From assembly GCF_014205675.1 (NCBI RefSeq), contig NZ_JACIIX010000001.1, forward strand, positions 234,989-298,988: 64,000 nucleotides of DNA. The letters run 5' to 3'. This document shows, in pieces, positions 36,151 to 44,829 of this stretch. The notes beneath the pieces were generated by a model. It saw nothing but the letters and a program-made list of their open reading frames with translations. It was not told where the DNA came from and ran no database searches. Positions within the stretch are counted from its first letter, which is position 1; each line of letters opens with the position of its first letter. Position numbers and translations under genes: made by a program. This DNA is from Novispirillum itersonii (GTDB lineage: Bacteria > Pseudomonadota > Alphaproteobacteria > Rhodospirillales > Rhodospirillaceae).

Positions 36151-36948
36151 ATGACCGAAACGACCGTGGCCGCCACCGGGGCGGATACCTTCACCGTTGC
36201 CGGACAGACCTTTTCCTCCCGCCTGCTGGTCGGCACCGGGAAGTATAAGGACTTTGAGGAAACCGCCCGCGCCATCGAGATTTCCGGGGCCGAGATCGTC
36301 ACCGTCGCGGTCCGCCGCGTCAACGTCTCCGACCCCAGCCAGCCGATGCTGGTCGATTACGTCAGCCCGAAAAAGTACACCTATCTGCCCAACACCGCCG
36401 GCTGCTACACCGCCGACGATGCCGTGCGCACCCTGCGGCTGGCCCGCGAGGCCGGGGGCTGGGATCTGGTGAAGCTGGAAGTGCTGGGCGACCAGAAGAC
36501 CCTGTACCCCAACATGCCGGAAACCCTGAAGGCCGCCGAAGCCCTGATCCGCGACGGCTTCAAGGTGATGGTCTACTGCTCTGATGATCCGATTCAGGCC
36601 AAGATGCTGGAAGACATGGGCTGCGTCGCCATCATGCCGCTGGGTTCCCTGATCGGGTCCGGCCACGGCATCCTCAACCCGGTCACCATCCGCCTGATCA
36701 AGGAACAGTCCAGCGTTCCGGTGCTGGTCGATGCCGGTCTCGGCACCGCCTCTGATGCCGCTGCGGCGATGGAACTGGGCTGCGACGGCGTGCTGATGAA
36801 CACCGCCATCGCCGGGGCCAAGGACCCGCTGGCGATGGCGCTGGCCATGAAGCTGGCGGTGGAAGCCGGGCGTCTGGCCTATCTGGCCGGACGGATGCCG
36901 AAGAAGATGTACGCCGATCCGTCCTCGCCGCTGGCCGGACTGATCTGA
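36151..36948 (+). CDS. thiG: Thiazole synthase ThiG
   Basis: A 265-residue TIM-barrel enzyme that forms the thiazole phosphate moiety of thiamine from dehydroglycine or glycine imine, deoxyxylulose phosphate and ThiS thiocarboxylate. The Schiff-base lysine is in [10 protein letters not shown]; other hallmarks are [13 protein letters not shown] and [21 protein letters not shown]. About 10 extra residues precede the domain. Only thiSG is present; thiE, thiC and others must be elsewhere. A strong terminator follows. Confidence 0.96.
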   Translation: MTETTVAATGADTFTVAGQTFSSRLLVGTGKYKDFEETARAIEISGAEIVTVAVRRVNVSDPSQPMLVDYVSPKKYTYLPNTAGCYTADDAVRTLRLAREAGGWDLVKLEVLGDQKTLYPNMPETLKAAEALIRDGFKVMVYCSDDPIQAKMLEDMGCVAIMPLGSLIGSGHGILNPVTIRLIKEQSSVPVLVDAGLGTASDAAAAMELGCDGVLMNTAIAGAKDPLAMALAMKLAVEAGRLAYLAGRMPKKMYADPSSPLAGLI

Positions 36949-36997
36949 CCGTATCGTATCTGGTCGGGCCGGAGAGGCCCGATGCATCACAGAGGCA

Positions 36998-37060
36998 CGG
37001 GGCGTTTTCCGCCACGGAACCGGAGACGGTTTCAGGCGGGAAGCGCCCCGATCCTTTTTT
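36998..37060 (+). terminator. Terminator of thiSG
   Basis: A 16-bp stem (36998-37013 with 37035-37050) with two imperfect pairs, followed by ATCCTTTTTT. A smaller hairpin, TCGGGCC-N5-GGCCCGA, lies at about 36963-36982. Confidence 0.8.
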
Positions 37061-37082
37061 GCGTCACCCCTCAAAAAACAGC

Positions 37083-37094
37083 GCCTGATCAGGC
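37083..37094. promoter_or_regulatory. Perfect 12-bp palindrome upstream of flagellar gene
   Basis: GCCTGATCAGGC is fully self-complementary and lies roughly 120-135 bp before the predicted sigma-54 start, in the range for an enhancer-binding protein; chance or a terminator (T5 follows) are alternatives. Confidence 0.35.
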
Positions 37095-37189
37095 AATTTT
37101 TGCCGTATCAATCCCGGCCCCGGCGTTTCCTGCCGCGTCACGGCCTCCGGGTTTTAATTAAAATCCTTTATTTTCAATATTCTAATAAC

Positions 37190-37206
37190 TGGCATGCTAT
37201 TCGCAT
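37190..37206 (+). promoter_or_regulatory. Sigma-54 promoter of hook-type gene
   Basis: TGGCATG-N4-TCGCA matches TGGCACG-N4-TTGCW with GG and GC exactly ten bases apart; two mismatches. The predicted start is near 37216, leaving a 27-base leader. The adjacent AT-rich stretch is typical of upstream DNA. Confidence 0.65.
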
Positions 37207-37242
37207 GAGACGGTCACCTCTTTTTCCGCCCTGAGAGTGACC

Positions 37243-38535
37243 ATGGCAATCTTCGGCGCAATGAACACATCCGCTCTGGCTATGAATGCGCATAGCCATA
37301 CCATCGGGAGCATTGGCACCAATATCGCCAACGTCAACACCACCTCTTATAAGAAGGTGGAGACGCTGTATCAGACGATGAGGAACCATGTGGCCCCGCG
37401 CTACAGCTTCTTCGCCGTCAACACCGTCGATGTCCGGCGCACCAACGATCAGGGCTCGATCGTCTCCAGCGGCCGGGCGATGGATGCCGCCATCAACGGT
37501 CAGGGCTTCTTCGTCACCAACACGCAGGCCGACGGCACCGGGGAAACCCGGTATACCCGCGCCGGGACCTTCACCGGTGAGTCCTATACGCTGGACAGCA
37601 GCACCAACGGCAGCGGCGCGCTGGATCAGGGGACCCGTCTGGTCACCCTGAACGGCGACTATGTCATGGGCTACAAGGCTAACGATGACGGCACGTTCTC
37701 GTCCAGCCTGTCGTCGATCGACTATGCCAACAACGCCATTGATCCCGGGCGGTCAACGTCGAAGATCGTGATGCACGGCAACCTGCCGTCGGCCAACGGC
37801 TCGACCCGCACCTATCAGACCAGCCTGCCGGTGGTGCGCACCGTCACCAACAGCAGCGGCATCCCGGCCAGCGACACCAAAACCGTCAACCTGACCTTCA
37901 GCCCGACCTCCGGGACCGCCGGGTCGTGGGATCTGCTGACCTCCGGCGGCAACGGCGTCACCTCGGTCACCACCAATCCGACCAAGCTGGTGTTTGACGG
38001 TCAGGGCAAGCTGGATACCTCCGCCACCGGAACCGGCACCGACACCATCTCGATGACCGTCAACTATGCTGACGGCACGTCGCAGAGCGTGCAGGTCAAC
38101 ATGGCGGACTTCACCCAGTACAGCGGCGATACCGACATCACCATCCGCCGGATGGAAAACAACGGTATGACCGCAGGGACCCTTCAGGGGACCTATTTCA
38201 CCAAGTCCGGGGATCTGGTCGGGCGCTTTTCCAACAACACCGAAAAGACCCTGTACAAGCTGCCGCTGGCCACCTTCGTGAACCCGGAGAAGCTGGAAGC
38301 CATTGCCGGTAACAGCTACCGTGGCAGCCCGGAGGCCGGGGACCCCACCCTGCTGTCGCTGAAGGCCGGGGACACCCGGGCGGAAGTGCTGGGCTCCAGC
38401 CTTGAAATGTCCAACGTCGATCTGGAAGACCAGTTCAGCAAGATGATCGTCACCCAGCGGGCCTACAGCTCCGCCGCCACGGTGTTCCGCACCACCGACG
38501 AAATGAGCCAGACCGCCCGCGACCTGTTCGGCTGA
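37243..38535 (+). CDS. Flagellar hook-type protein (FlgE/FlgF family)
   Basis: A 430-residue rod/hook family protein. It has the N-terminal heptad helix with GTNIANVNTTSYKK, the FlgE-like NGQGFFVTN segment near residue 85, and the C-terminal helix block LEMSNVDLEDQFSKMIVTQRAYSSAATVFRTTDEM. Ser/Thr/Gly-rich middle region as in hook proteins. It would be exported by the flagellar type III apparatus. No other flagellar gene is adjacent, so it is an orphan. The ATG at 37243 is preferred to the upstream GTG. A sigma-54 promoter precedes it and a strong terminator follows. Confidence 0.85.
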   Translation: MAIFGAMNTSALAMNAHSHTIGSIGTNIANVNTTSYKKVETLYQTMRNHVAPRYSFFAVNTVDVRRTNDQGSIVSSGRAMDAAINGQGFFVTNTQADGTGETRYTRAGTFTGESYTLDSSTNGSGALDQGTRLVTLNGDYVMGYKANDDGTFSSSLSSIDYANNAIDPGRSTSKIVMHGNLPSANGSTRTYQTSLPVVRTVTNSSGIPASDTKTVNLTFSPTSGTAGSWDLLTSGGNGVTSVTTNPTKLVFDGQGKLDTSATGTGTDTISMTVNYADGTSQSVQVNMADFTQYSGDTDITIRRMENNGMTAGTLQGTYFTKSGDLVGRFSNNTEKTLYKLPLATFVNPEKLEAIAGNSYRGSPEAGDPTLLSLKAGDTRAEVLGSSLEMSNVDLEDQFSKMIVTQRAYSSAATVFRTTDEMSQTARDLFG

Positions 38536-38580
38536 CCGTCTTCCCCGGGGACCTGATCCCCCCTTGCCCGACCCGCAGGA

Positions 38581-38611
38581 CTGCCCCACCTTGGTGGGGC
38601 AGTTTTGTTTT
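38581..38611 (+). terminator. Terminator after the hook-type gene
   Basis: CTGCCCCACC-TT-GGTGGGGCAG followed by TTTTGTTTT. It makes the hook-type gene a single-gene transcript. Confidence 0.85.
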
Positions 38612-38630
38612 CAGGATCCGGATCTGACTG

Positions 38631-39821
38631 ATGGCTGATGGCACCGCGCCGCTGACCCTTTCCGTTCATGCCTCGATGCAGGACATTCCGGCGGTGGCAT
38701 GGGATGCCTGCGCCGGAGACGACAACCCGTTCTGTAGCCACGCCTTTCTGTCGATTCTGGAAGACTCCGGCTCCGCCTGCGCCGAAACCGGCTGGCAGCC
38801 CTGCCCGCTGACCCTGACCGATGCCGCCGGTCAGGTCGTTGCCTGCGCTCCGCTGTACCTGAAAAGCCATTCCTACGGCGAATTTGTCTTCGACTGGTCG
38901 TGGGCTGAGGCCTTCCAGCGGGCAGGCGGGTCCTATTACCCGAAGTTCCAGTGCGCGGTGCCCTTCACCCCGGCCACCGGCCCGCGCCTGCTGACCGGTT
39001 CCGCCAGCGGGGCGCGGCGGCTGGCCCTGCAGAAAGCCCTGACCGACGGCATGATCGCGCTGGCGGAAGCCAACGGGGCGTCGTCCGTCCACATCACCTT
39101 CCCGACGGCGGAAGAGGCCACGGCCCTGTCCGGCCATCACCGGTTGATGCACCGCAGCGGCCTGCAATATCACTGGACCAACGACGGCTACGGCAGTTTT
39201 GACGACTTCCTCGCCGCCCTGAACTCCCGCAAGCGCAAAACCCTGCGCAAGGAGCGGGAAAAGGCCAACGCTCAGGGGGTCCGCTTCCTGACCCTCAGCG
39301 GCGATGCGATCACCCCGCGCCACTGGCAGGCCTTCTACGGCTTCTATCTGGCGACGGTTGACCGCAAATGGTCCAACGCCTACCTGACCGAACGGTTCTT
39401 CACCCTGCTGGGGGAGCGGATGGCCGACCGGGTGGTGCTGGTGATGGGCGAGGACGAACAGACCGGGGAACTGGTGTGCGGCGCCCTGAACCTGCGCGGC
39501 AACACCACCCTGTATGGCCGCAACTGGGGGGCCACGGAACGGGCGAAGTTCCTGCATTTCGAGGCCTGTTACTACCGCGCCATCGACTATGCCATCGCCC
39601 ACGGCCTGACCCGGGTGGAAGCCGGGGCACAGGGCGAACACAAGCTGCTGCGCGGCTACCGCCCGGTGCTGACCCATTCCCTGCACTGGATCGCCCACCC
39701 CGGGCTGGAGGCCGCCGTCAGCCGGGCCCTGCGGCAGGAACACGCCGCCATCCGCCAGACCCTGGAGGAGATGGAGGACGACAGCCCGTTCCGCCAGTCC
39801 CCCGCCATACCGGAGTCCTGA
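38631..39821 (+). CDS. DUF482 (GNAT-like peptidoglycan-related) protein
   Basis: A 396-residue protein of the DUF482/COG3146 family, related to the FemAB fold of two GNAT-like domains. Marker segments are DDNPFCSHAFLSILEDSGSA and LNSRKRKTLRKEREKAN, near the middle, and the C-terminal EAGAQGEHKLLRGYRPVLTHSLHW. No signal peptide, so cytosolic. Family members are suspected aminoacyl- or acyl-transferases, but the reaction is unproven. A DUF924 gene follows 2 bp later. Confidence 0.8.
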   Translation: MADGTAPLTLSVHASMQDIPAVAWDACAGDDNPFCSHAFLSILEDSGSACAETGWQPCPLTLTDAAGQVVACAPLYLKSHSYGEFVFDWSWAEAFQRAGGSYYPKFQCAVPFTPATGPRLLTGSASGARRLALQKALTDGMIALAEANGASSVHITFPTAEEATALSGHHRLMHRSGLQYHWTNDGYGSFDDFLAALNSRKRKTLRKEREKANAQGVRFLTLSGDAITPRHWQAFYGFYLATVDRKWSNAYLTERFFTLLGERMADRVVLVMGEDEQTGELVCGALNLRGNTTLYGRNWGATERAKFLHFEACYYRAIDYAIAHGLTRVEAGAQGEHKLLRGYRPVLTHSLHWIAHPGLEAAVSRALRQEHAAIRQTLEEMEDDSPFRQSPAIPES

Positions 39822-39823
39822 TC

Positions 39824-40402
39824 ATGCCCCTGACGCCGTTTCGCGATCTTCCGTCCCTGCGGGATGCCGTTCTGGAGTTCTGGTTTCAGGGCCAGCCGGA
39901 GGTCTTCAATCCGGCATGGTTCACCAAGGACCCCGCCTTTGATGCCGCCATTGCCGGGCGTTTCGGGGCCGCCGTGGATCAGGCTGCCGCCGGGGCGGCG
40001 GATGGTTTGATGGCGGACCCGCACGGGGCGCTGGCTCTGTGCATCCTGCTCGACCAGTTTCCGCGCAACCTGTACCGGGGCACCGCCCGGGCCTTTGCCA
40101 GCGATGCCAAAGCCCTGTCGGTGGCCCGGCAGGCGGTGGCCGACGGCTTCGACCGGATTTTCCCGGTAGCGCAGCGGATGTTTTTCTATCTGCCTTATGA
40201 ACATAGCGAAGACCCGGCGATCCAGCGGGCCTCGCTGCGGCTGTTCGCCAGCCTGAACAACGATGATCTGCTGGACTACGCCCGCCGTCATGCTGACATT
40301 ATCGCCCGCTTCGGGCGCTACCCGCACCGCAATGCTGCCCTCGGCCGCCCCAGTACGGCCGAGGAAGAGGCCTTCCTGCGGGAGCCGGGATCGTCGTTTT
40401 AA
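39824..40402 (+). CDS. DUF924 family protein
   Basis: A 192-residue member of the DUF924/COG3803 family, all-helical, with the conserved VLEFWFQG at the N-terminus, CILLDQFPRNLYRGTARAF and FFYLPYEHSED. Function unknown. It starts 2 bp after the DUF482 stop, so both are read together. The C-terminus FGRYPHRNAALGRPSTAEEEAFL is the family's most conserved stretch. Confidence 0.88.
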   Translation: MPLTPFRDLPSLRDAVLEFWFQGQPEVFNPAWFTKDPAFDAAIAGRFGAAVDQAAAGAADGLMADPHGALALCILLDQFPRNLYRGTARAFASDAKALSVARQAVADGFDRIFPVAQRMFFYLPYEHSEDPAIQRASLRLFASLNNDDLLDYARRHADIIARFGRYPHRNAALGRPSTAEEEAFLREPGSSF

Positions 40403-40433
40403 CCGGATCGCCGGGTAACCGGACAGCAGCCCC

Positions 40434-41498
40434 TTACAGCAGCGGATGGACCGGGCGGGTCAGGGCATCGGCCAGCAGGCTGACGCCGATGACCAACAGA
40501 AGCACCCCGCCCGCAAGACCAAACCCCCAGCCCCAGCGGGCCGCCGATCCGGCCCCGGCGGCGGCCAGCCGGTCCGCCAGATGGCGGGATCCGCGTGCCA
40601 GTGCCGCCAGAAGGGCGACGGTCAGGCCGGTGCCCAGCGACATCGCATACACGGCGGCAATCCCCGCCCCCCACAGGTTCAGCCCAAAGGCCAGCACCAG
40701 CACCAGAACCGCCCCGGAGCAGGGGCGCAGCCCGACCGCCACAGCGGCGGCGGCCGCCTGTAGGGGCGAGGAGGTCAGATCCGGCGGCGGCAGAGGAACA
40801 TGGCCGCAGGCCCCGGGACCGTGCCCGTGCCCATGGTCATGGTCATGGTCATGGTCATGGTCATGGTCATGGTCATGGTCAGCTCCATGACCGTGATGGC
40901 AAGAACTATGATGATGATCGCCGTGATCATGGTGATGGTGATGGTGACCGCAGCCCACCGGTTCCCCCTGTCCCGGGCGGTTCCGCCAGCAGCGCCACAG
41001 CAGCAGCAGACCGACCCCGGCGACAGCGGCGGCGCTGACCGGCTCCATCATCGCCTCCGCCTCCCGCGCTGCCCAGCGGGCCCCATTGTGCAGCAGCAGG
41101 AAGGCCCCACCGACCAGCACCACCGCCGAGGTGCCCTGCACCAGCGCCGCCAGCATCGCCATCCACAGCGACCGCCGCAGCGCATCGCCGGACACGGCGG
41201 CATGGGTGGCAATCACCGCCTTGCCATGGCCGGGGCCTACGGCATGGAAGACCCCATAGCCAAAGCTGACCGCCATCAGGGTCAGGGCGGCGGCAAGACC
41301 ACCCCCGTCTGCCGTCAGTCCCCGGACTGCCGCCGCCAGATCGCTGTGGAGGGACCGCTGAAGGTCAGCGATGGCAAACAGGGCCTGTGTCAGCAGGCCG
41401 GGGCCTGATCCCGGGTCCACCCCACTCTGGGCCAGCACCGGGCCGGACAGAAACAGGGCACACAGGGCAACTGGCAGCAGAAACAGGTAACGGTTCAT
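40434..41498 (-). CDS. Nickel/cobalt efflux protein (RcnA/NicO family)
   Basis: A 354-residue membrane protein with about seven helices and the NicO hallmarks HAVGPGHGKAV, FGLNLWGAG and LRPCSGA. The large cytosolic loop contains stretches of His/Asp (six His in a row, then DH repeats from about residue 205 to 225), a metal-binding region typical of RcnA. The DH repeat is encoded by a perfect hexanucleotide repeat. An N-terminal signal-like segment precedes. It overlaps the DUF1007 gene by four bases. Family members expel Ni2+ or Co2+ from the cytosol. Confidence 0.88.
   Translation of the reverse strand: MNRYLFLLPVALCALFLSGPVLAQSGVDPGSGPGLLTQALFAIADLQRSLHSDLAAAVRGLTADGGGLAAALTLMAVSFGYGVFHAVGPGHGKAVIATHAAVSGDALRRSLWMAMLAALVQGTSAVVLVGGAFLLLHNGARWAAREAEAMMEPVSAAAVAGVGLLLLWRCWRNRPGQGEPVGCGHHHHHHDHGDHHHSSCHHGHGADHDHDHDHDHDHDHDHGHGHGPGACGHVPLPPPDLTSSPLQAAAAAVAVGLRPCSGAVLVLVLAFGLNLWGAGIAAVYAMSLGTGLTVALLAALARGSRHLADRLAAAGAGSAARWGWGFGLAGGVLLLVIGVSLLADALTRPVHPLL
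40832..40879. repeat. Eight-copy CATGGT tandem repeat in rcnA-like gene
   Basis: Eight perfect hexamers, encoding Asp-His repeats on the minus strand. Perfect short repeats in coding DNA are prone to slippage, changing the number of DH units without shifting frame. Confidence 0.9.
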
Positions 41499-42196
41499 TG
41501 TGCAGCGGCTCCCGGTCCACAGGTCAGGGTGATCACCCGGGCGAAGGCAAAGCCGATGCCCTCCGTCCCCGGTTTGATGTCTTTCGGCACATTCTTGTCC
41601 GGCACCAGAGTCGGCCCGCCCATCAGCGGGCGGCTCGGCGGCTCCTGCGGCAGGCTGGTTTCCGCCAGACAGCCGGGCTGCGGCGGCGACAGGGTCAGCG
41701 GATGGCGCTCCACCGGGTCAACGCCGATGAACAGGGTCGGGTCGTAGCCGCGCAACCGCAGCCGCCCGCCCTCCAGCGCCACCGGCGTCGCCAGCGGAAC
41801 CGTAAACCGGAACACGATCTGCCCTTTTTCCAGCGTCGCCTTGCGGTCCGTCACCGTCCCGACACCGATCCGCCGCTCCTTGCCGCCACTGTCCTGCCGC
41901 AGGTCGAGGTAATAGTGCCAGTCCTTCAGGCGGCGGATCGCCCCGTCAATCAGCTCGTCCAGCTCTTCCGGCGAGACGGTATGGTCCTGATTGGTATCAA
42001 TGATCTCCTGCGACGCCTGCGAATAGACCTCGTCAAAGGTCCATTCCACCGCCACCGCCCGCACCAGACGGTCTGTCCCGACCTTCAGGTCATACCGGGC
42101 ATCGATCCACACATGCGGGTGCGCTGCCGCCGGGGCGGCCACTGCCAGCAGCAGCACCGCACCGGTTGAGACACCAGACCGCCACACCCTCATCAT
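41495..42196 (-). CDS. DUF1007 family periplasmic protein
   Basis: A 233-residue DUF1007 (COG3683) protein, typically next to NicO transporters. Signal peptide about 1-25 (VAAPAAAHPHVWID, the family's conserved start of the mature domain). A proline/glycine-rich C-terminal region ends in CGPGAAAQ. It may bind metal in the periplasm through the HPHVW His pair, but the role is unproven. Its start overlaps the CGNR gene's stop, and its stop overlaps the rcnA-like gene. Confidence 0.85.
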   Translation of the reverse strand: MMRVWRSGVSTGAVLLLAVAAPAAAHPHVWIDARYDLKVGTDRLVRAVAVEWTFDEVYSQASQEIIDTNQDHTVSPEELDELIDGAIRRLKDWHYYLDLRQDSGGKERRIGVGTVTDRKATLEKGQIVFRFTVPLATPVALEGGRLRLRGYDPTLFIGVDPVERHPLTLSPPQPGCLAETSLPQEPPSRPLMGGPTLVPDKNVPKDIKPGTEGIGFAFARVITLTCGPGAAAQ

Positions 42197-42852
42197 TCTG
42201 CCTTCTCCTGTCCGGCCCCGGCTTTCCGGCTGGCCCGGTGCCGCCCGGCCTTGGCACGGTTGCCACAGACCGCCATATCACACCACCGGCGGCGGCCGTT
42301 GCGGGTGGTGTCCAGAAACAGCCAGCCGCAATCCTGCCCGGGGCAGCAGCGCAACCGGTCCGGGGGCACCGCCGTCAGCAACGGCAACGCCGCCGTCACC
42401 AGCGGGCCGAGAATAGCCGCCACCCCGCCCTGCGGCCAGCGCCAGCCGAACGCCGGGTCCGCCGGGGACCCCGCCGCAGCCACCAGTCCGGCCACCGACA
42501 GGCACCGCCCGTGTTCCGCCACAATCACCGCCACGTCCTCCCGGGCCGGATCCCCGCGCCGGGAAACCTGTGCCAGCGTGCGGTACAACGCCTCGCGCAG
42601 CCGGACCGCCCGGTCCAGATCCGCCACCGTCAGGGCGGGCATCGCACAGCCCTGTGGCAAAATTCCGGCATGAATCGCCCAGTCCGCCAGATGATCCGGC
42701 TGTTGCAGGTGATCCAGCCACTGCTCTCCACCCCGGCCGCTGCTGGTGTTGGTGAAATCCAGCACCGGGTGATTGCCCAGCAGATGCAGGGTCCCCGCCC
42801 GGGACGGATGCGCCAGCGGACCGTTCCCCGGGGAGTGACCGGTTGTCGTCAT
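42193..42852 (-). CDS. ABATE/CGNR zinc-finger regulator
   Basis: A 219-residue protein of the ABATE/CGNR type: the N-terminal ABATE domain (LGNHPVLDFTNTSSGR) and a C-terminal zinc finger (CPGQDCGWLFLDTTRNGRRRWCDMAVCGNRAKAGRHR), in which CxxxxC...C...CGNR is complete. Such proteins are thought to be transcription factors. First gene of the Ni/Co efflux operon, so it may sense metal or another cue; the ligand is unknown. Interleaved inverted half-sites are found just upstream. Confidence 0.85.
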   Translation of the reverse strand: MTTTGHSPGNGPLAHPSRAGTLHLLGNHPVLDFTNTSSGRGGEQWLDHLQQPDHLADWAIHAGILPQGCAMPALTVADLDRAVRLREALYRTLAQVSRRGDPAREDVAVIVAEHGRCLSVAGLVAAAGSPADPAFGWRWPQGGVAAILGPLVTAALPLLTAVPPDRLRCCPGQDCGWLFLDTTRNGRRRWCDMAVCGNRAKAGRHRASRKAGAGQEKAE

Positions 42853-42866
42853 CGCGGAATGCCTCT

Positions 42867-42901
42867 GTTAAAGTAACCATCAAAAAGCATTTTAACGGTT
42901 A
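42867..42901. promoter_or_regulatory. Interleaved GTTAAA/TAACC half-sites
   Basis: GTTAAA-G-TAACC on the left and TTTAAC-GGTTA on the right make two overlapping inverted pairs in the 102-bp region between the CGNR and DUF2066 genes. The AT-rich promoter surroundings fit an operator. Confidence 0.4.
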
Positions 42902-42954
42902 TCCCATTTTCGATACACTGTTTATACAGCGTCTTCCGGATGGAGTGTCCGCCG

Positions 42955-43722
42955 ATGTCAGCCCTCTCCCGCCTCCGCCCCCTCCTGCCTGCCTGTCTTA
43001 TGGCCTGCGTGCTGGCCACTCCGGCCACCGCCGCCCCGCCGTCCTCCGCCTTTTACACCGGAGAGGCGATCATCACCGGGCGGGATATTCCCGCCGAACG
43101 TCTGCGCGGCTACCGCATGGCCCTGCCCCGGGTGGTGGCAAAAGTCTCCGGGGACAGCCGCCTCGGCGACAGCCCGGCTGTACAGGCCGCCCTTGACCAT
43201 GCGGATGCTCTGGTCCGCGACGTCAGCTTCATCGACCGGCTGGCTAAGAAAAAACTGATGGATGAACAGGGCACCCGGGAGCGCAGCTTTCTGATGACCG
43301 TGCAGTTTGATCCGGCGGCGGTGGACCGGCTGATCCGCGCCAGCGGCCGCCAGCCATGGCCAGAACCCCGGCCAACGGTGCGGGTGGCCCTGCGCATCAC
43401 CGATTCGGTCGGCCCGTTCCTGCTGGCGGAGGACAGCCCGCGCGGCACCGGCCAGCGGGAGGTGGTCACCGATGTCGCCCGCCGCCTTGGCCTGCCGGTG
43501 GTACTGTCCGGCGATCAGGCCCCGCCGCCGCCCGCCGCCGCCATCCTGACCGGCGATATGGTGATCCGCCCGGAAGGGGGCTGGACCACCGCCTGGACCC
43601 TGACCGCAGCGGTGCTGCCGCAGCCGGTGCGCTGGGAAAGTCAGCCCGGAACCTTTGACCGTGCCATCGCCGACGGACTGGAAGAAACATCCCGCACCCT
43701 CAGCCCCTCCGGCCGCCGCTGA
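42955..43722 (+). CDS. DUF2066 domain protein, secreted
   Basis: A 255-residue DUF2066-family protein with a signal peptide (to about residue 28, PATAAPPSS). It matches the family's SAFYTGEAIITGRDI, AKVSGDSRLGDSPAVQAALDHADALV and RRLGLPVVLSGD segments. Function unknown; periplasmic. ATG 42955 has GGAG nine bases upstream and is chosen over ATG 42940. The gene diverges from the CGNR operon. Confidence 0.8.
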   Translation: MSALSRLRPLLPACLMACVLATPATAAPPSSAFYTGEAIITGRDIPAERLRGYRMALPRVVAKVSGDSRLGDSPAVQAALDHADALVRDVSFIDRLAKKKLMDEQGTRERSFLMTVQFDPAAVDRLIRASGRQPWPEPRPTVRVALRITDSVGPFLLAEDSPRGTGQREVVTDVARRLGLPVVLSGDQAPPPPAAAILTGDMVIRPEGGWTTAWTLTAAVLPQPVRWESQPGTFDRAIADGLEETSRTLSPSGRR

Positions 43723-43877
43723 TCCGCCAAACCGGGACAGATCAACCGTGAGCCATACCGCCGGAGAATTTTTTTCTTCCGGTTGCCCTTGACAGGGTTT
43801 ATTGTCACAACCTGAGCGGGTTCAGTAAAAAACAAACCACCAGAAAAAGACATCCATTCTCTGTCAACGGACCTTCC

Positions 43878-44819
43878 ATGCAAGGCCCTCTGTTCCAAAG
43901 TGTCGCCCTGACGATCTGGGGCAACGCCGGTTTTCCGTCGACAGTCTCCGGTTTGGCCCCGGGTCTGCCGATGTTTCCGGCAGAGCACAGTACGCTGCGC
44001 GCCTGCGCCAGTGTCCGTTTCATCACCCTCAGGCAGACCCCTGCGGGCTGGGAGGAGCACCCCTGCGCCGAAACTCCGGACCACTGGCTGGCCCGGCTGC
44101 ACGACGATGGCATCCGCCACCTGCGCCTGCACCGCGTCGATGCCTCCGACCCTTTTCTCAATCCGGAGGCATCAGCAGCAGCCGGGGCCGAAACCTTGCC
44201 CCCGGACCTCCTGCACGCGGAACGCTGGCTGATCGAAGCGGTTCGGCCCGAGGGGTCCGATATCTGGCAGGCCCGCTGGCACCGGGCTGAACCGGCAGAG
44301 GCGGGCATTCTGCCCAGCAGCGGGCAGATCTGGTCCGTCACCTATGGCCGGATCGCCACCGGCTTCCGCCCGCCACCGGGAGACCTGATCCATCCGGACC
44401 GGCTGGCACAGGCCTTCAGCCAGACGCTGCGCCGCTGTCAGGATCTGGCCCACCGCCACGATCAGGCCCATGCCGTCACCGGCTTTGATCTGGCCCTGCG
44501 GAAGCTCACCTCGCAGACCCCGGAAGTCGGGTTGCCCTACCCGGACCTGTTTCCTGCCGCGCTCTGTACGGCGGACACCCTGCGGGCCCGGCAGCTTCTG
44601 GCCTGTGCCCAGACCCTGTGGGAGTTGTCCCCCGGTCCCGGAGGGCCGGACTGTGCCGCCACCATGACCGATGACGAGGTCAGCGACTGGTCCGGCCTGC
44701 GGGCCGCCTTGCGGAACCTGCAAAATCAGGCCGTCCTTTACGCCGCCAATCTGGACCTGCCCCCCCCGGCCACCATCCCCCGTCCCGGACTGCGCCGACG
44801 CTGGTGGCCCTTCGGCTGA
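43878..44819 (+). CDS. Hypothetical protein
   Basis: A 313-residue protein I do not recognise. No signal peptide or membrane segment; it is mixed, with Trp-rich (HWLARLHDDG, RWHRAEPAE) and aromatic segments and a basic C-terminus ending RRRWWPFG. Codon usage matches its neighbours, and the ORF is long and solitary in its frame, so it is probably real. It converges with mutS only 10 bp away, and a TTGACA-like string lies at 43789. The Shine-Dalgarno sequence is weak. Confidence 0.6.
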   Translation: MQGPLFQSVALTIWGNAGFPSTVSGLAPGLPMFPAEHSTLRACASVRFITLRQTPAGWEEHPCAETPDHWLARLHDDGIRHLRLHRVDASDPFLNPEASAAAGAETLPPDLLHAERWLIEAVRPEGSDIWQARWHRAEPAEAGILPSSGQIWSVTYGRIATGFRPPPGDLIHPDRLAQAFSQTLRRCQDLAHRHDQAHAVTGFDLALRKLTSQTPEVGLPYPDLFPAALCTADTLRARQLLACAQTLWELSPGPGGPDCAATMTDDEVSDWSGLRAALRNLQNQAVLYAANLDLPPPATIPRPGLRRRWWPFG

Positions 44820-44829
44820 CCCCGCCGCC

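Noticed and set aside
40832-40879. CATGGT repeats as a CRISPR-like array
   Set aside because: Repeats are six bases with no spacers and lie inside a coding sequence.
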